64,000 nucleotides of DNA from Pipra filicauda (taxonomy: Eukaryota; Chordata; Aves; Passeriformes; Pipridae): contig NW_024104416.1 in the NCBI RefSeq assembly GCF_003945595.2, forward strand, positions 1,377,878 to 1,441,877, written 5' to 3'. Under the pieces are notes generated by a model. It did not search any database. It saw only the letters and a list, made by a program, of their open reading frames with translations, and was not told the DNA's origin. This document shows positions 63,294 to 64,000 of this stretch, one piece after another (position 1 is the first letter of the stretch; each line of letters begins with the position of its first letter). A program made the position numbers and the translations under genes.

Positions 63294-64000
63294 TCAAAGG
63301 CTGCTCAAGGTTGCAAAGAAATGCTACTTGATTTACTTCAGAAACAAAATATTCAATTTGCTTTTCTGAGTTAGCACCGTCTTGCATCATATTTTTATGC
63401 AGAGTAATACCAAATTACTAAGAAAATTGTTTCTGATTTTTTTTCATTATTTAAAATATTGGTAGCTACACAGTTGTAGCAACAACTTGTCCAAAGGCTG
63501 GAAGTCTGGAGTGATGAAGGCTTCAAACAGTCAACAGATTTGCAGCATTTTTCAGTGGAGTCATTCAAACTGGAGGAAGCAAGTTTCCAAACCCAAGTGT
63601 AGCCTTTCATTAGGCAGAATGCAAGTTTCTCTGGGACAACTATTTGCAGGGCTACAGAACTACATTTGCTAACAATTGTAAAGACTGTTATGCACGAGGG
63701 CACCCTCACCTGTTGCAAGCTTCTTGTGTTTCTTATTTCTGGCATAAGTCAGAAATTCAGATTTGAATGAAAATATTCTGCTTTTTCCTACAATAAAGCT
63801 ACCACAAACTAAGAGTGGATGTATTTTGCTTTTTCTGAAAGGATGTTGTTGGTAAAGCATGAAATCTCTTCCCCAGAGTGGTTCCAACACAAGGCTTTTC
63901 CTGGCTAATCAGTACCGGAACAAAAACAGTTGAAAGAATATTTTCAATTTGCTCTTTCATGAGAATCAACTGACATCTAAAAAGGTAAAAAAAGGCCTTA
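63294..64000. other. Unique AT-rich DNA to window end
   Basis: No gene recognised. A 116-codon minus-strand open frame at 63395-63745 has no known motif and no evident splice or promoter signals. Confidence 0.5.

Noticed and set aside
1..64000. Bacterial-type features (operons, CRISPR, ribosome binding sites, insertion sequences)
   Set aside because: Vertebrate interspersed repeats and absence of dense coding show this is a bird nuclear genome.

Overview
This window looks like non-coding DNA from a bird, most likely a neoavian bird or songbird. The evidence is eleven CR1 LINE copies or fragments. Most keep the avian 3' end, read as CACAGAATCACAGAAT on the plus strand when the element lies on the minus strand. 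There is also one solo LTR of a widespread avian endogenous retrovirus whose termini begin TGTCCTGG-like and end in CA. The rest is AT-rich and CpG-poor. I found no protein-coding gene, tRNA, rRNA or CRISPR array that I would defend. The long open frames are explained by CR1, by the 22-bp minisatellite, or by chance. It is best read as a gene desert or the inside of a very large intron.

Layout. 1-3.8 kb is unique AT-rich DNA with a 22-bp minisatellite at 2.05-2.19 kb. At 3.78-4.32 kb lies a CR1 whose 3' end (minus) abuts an inverted internal reverse-transcriptase segment (plus), as twin priming would leave. 5-15.9 kb is unique DNA with a possible MIR relic and a small spliceable open segment at 12.7 kb. 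15.9-20.2 kb is a CR1 cluster, including the longest plus-strand copy (18.5-19.4 kb). 20.2-27.5 kb holds a retroviral primer-binding-site-like sequence at 21.99 kb and a small CpG-rich patch at 23.5-23.8 kb followed by a T/G-rich tract. 27.5-43.7 kb contains scattered CR1s and a MIR relic. 43.7-61.4 kb is mostly unique, with the solo LTR at 49.9-50.5 kb. 61.4-63.3 kb has two more CR1 copies.

What may be functional is inferred only. Several short open segments are bounded by good splice signals (33.7-33.9, 51.95-52.01 and 61.25-61.36 kb are the best). There is also a strong 3' splice site at 35.5 kb, the CpG-rich patch, and several AT-rich, repeat-free blocks that read like conserved enhancers. 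None can be confirmed without alignment or RNA data. I found no new multi-gene system.
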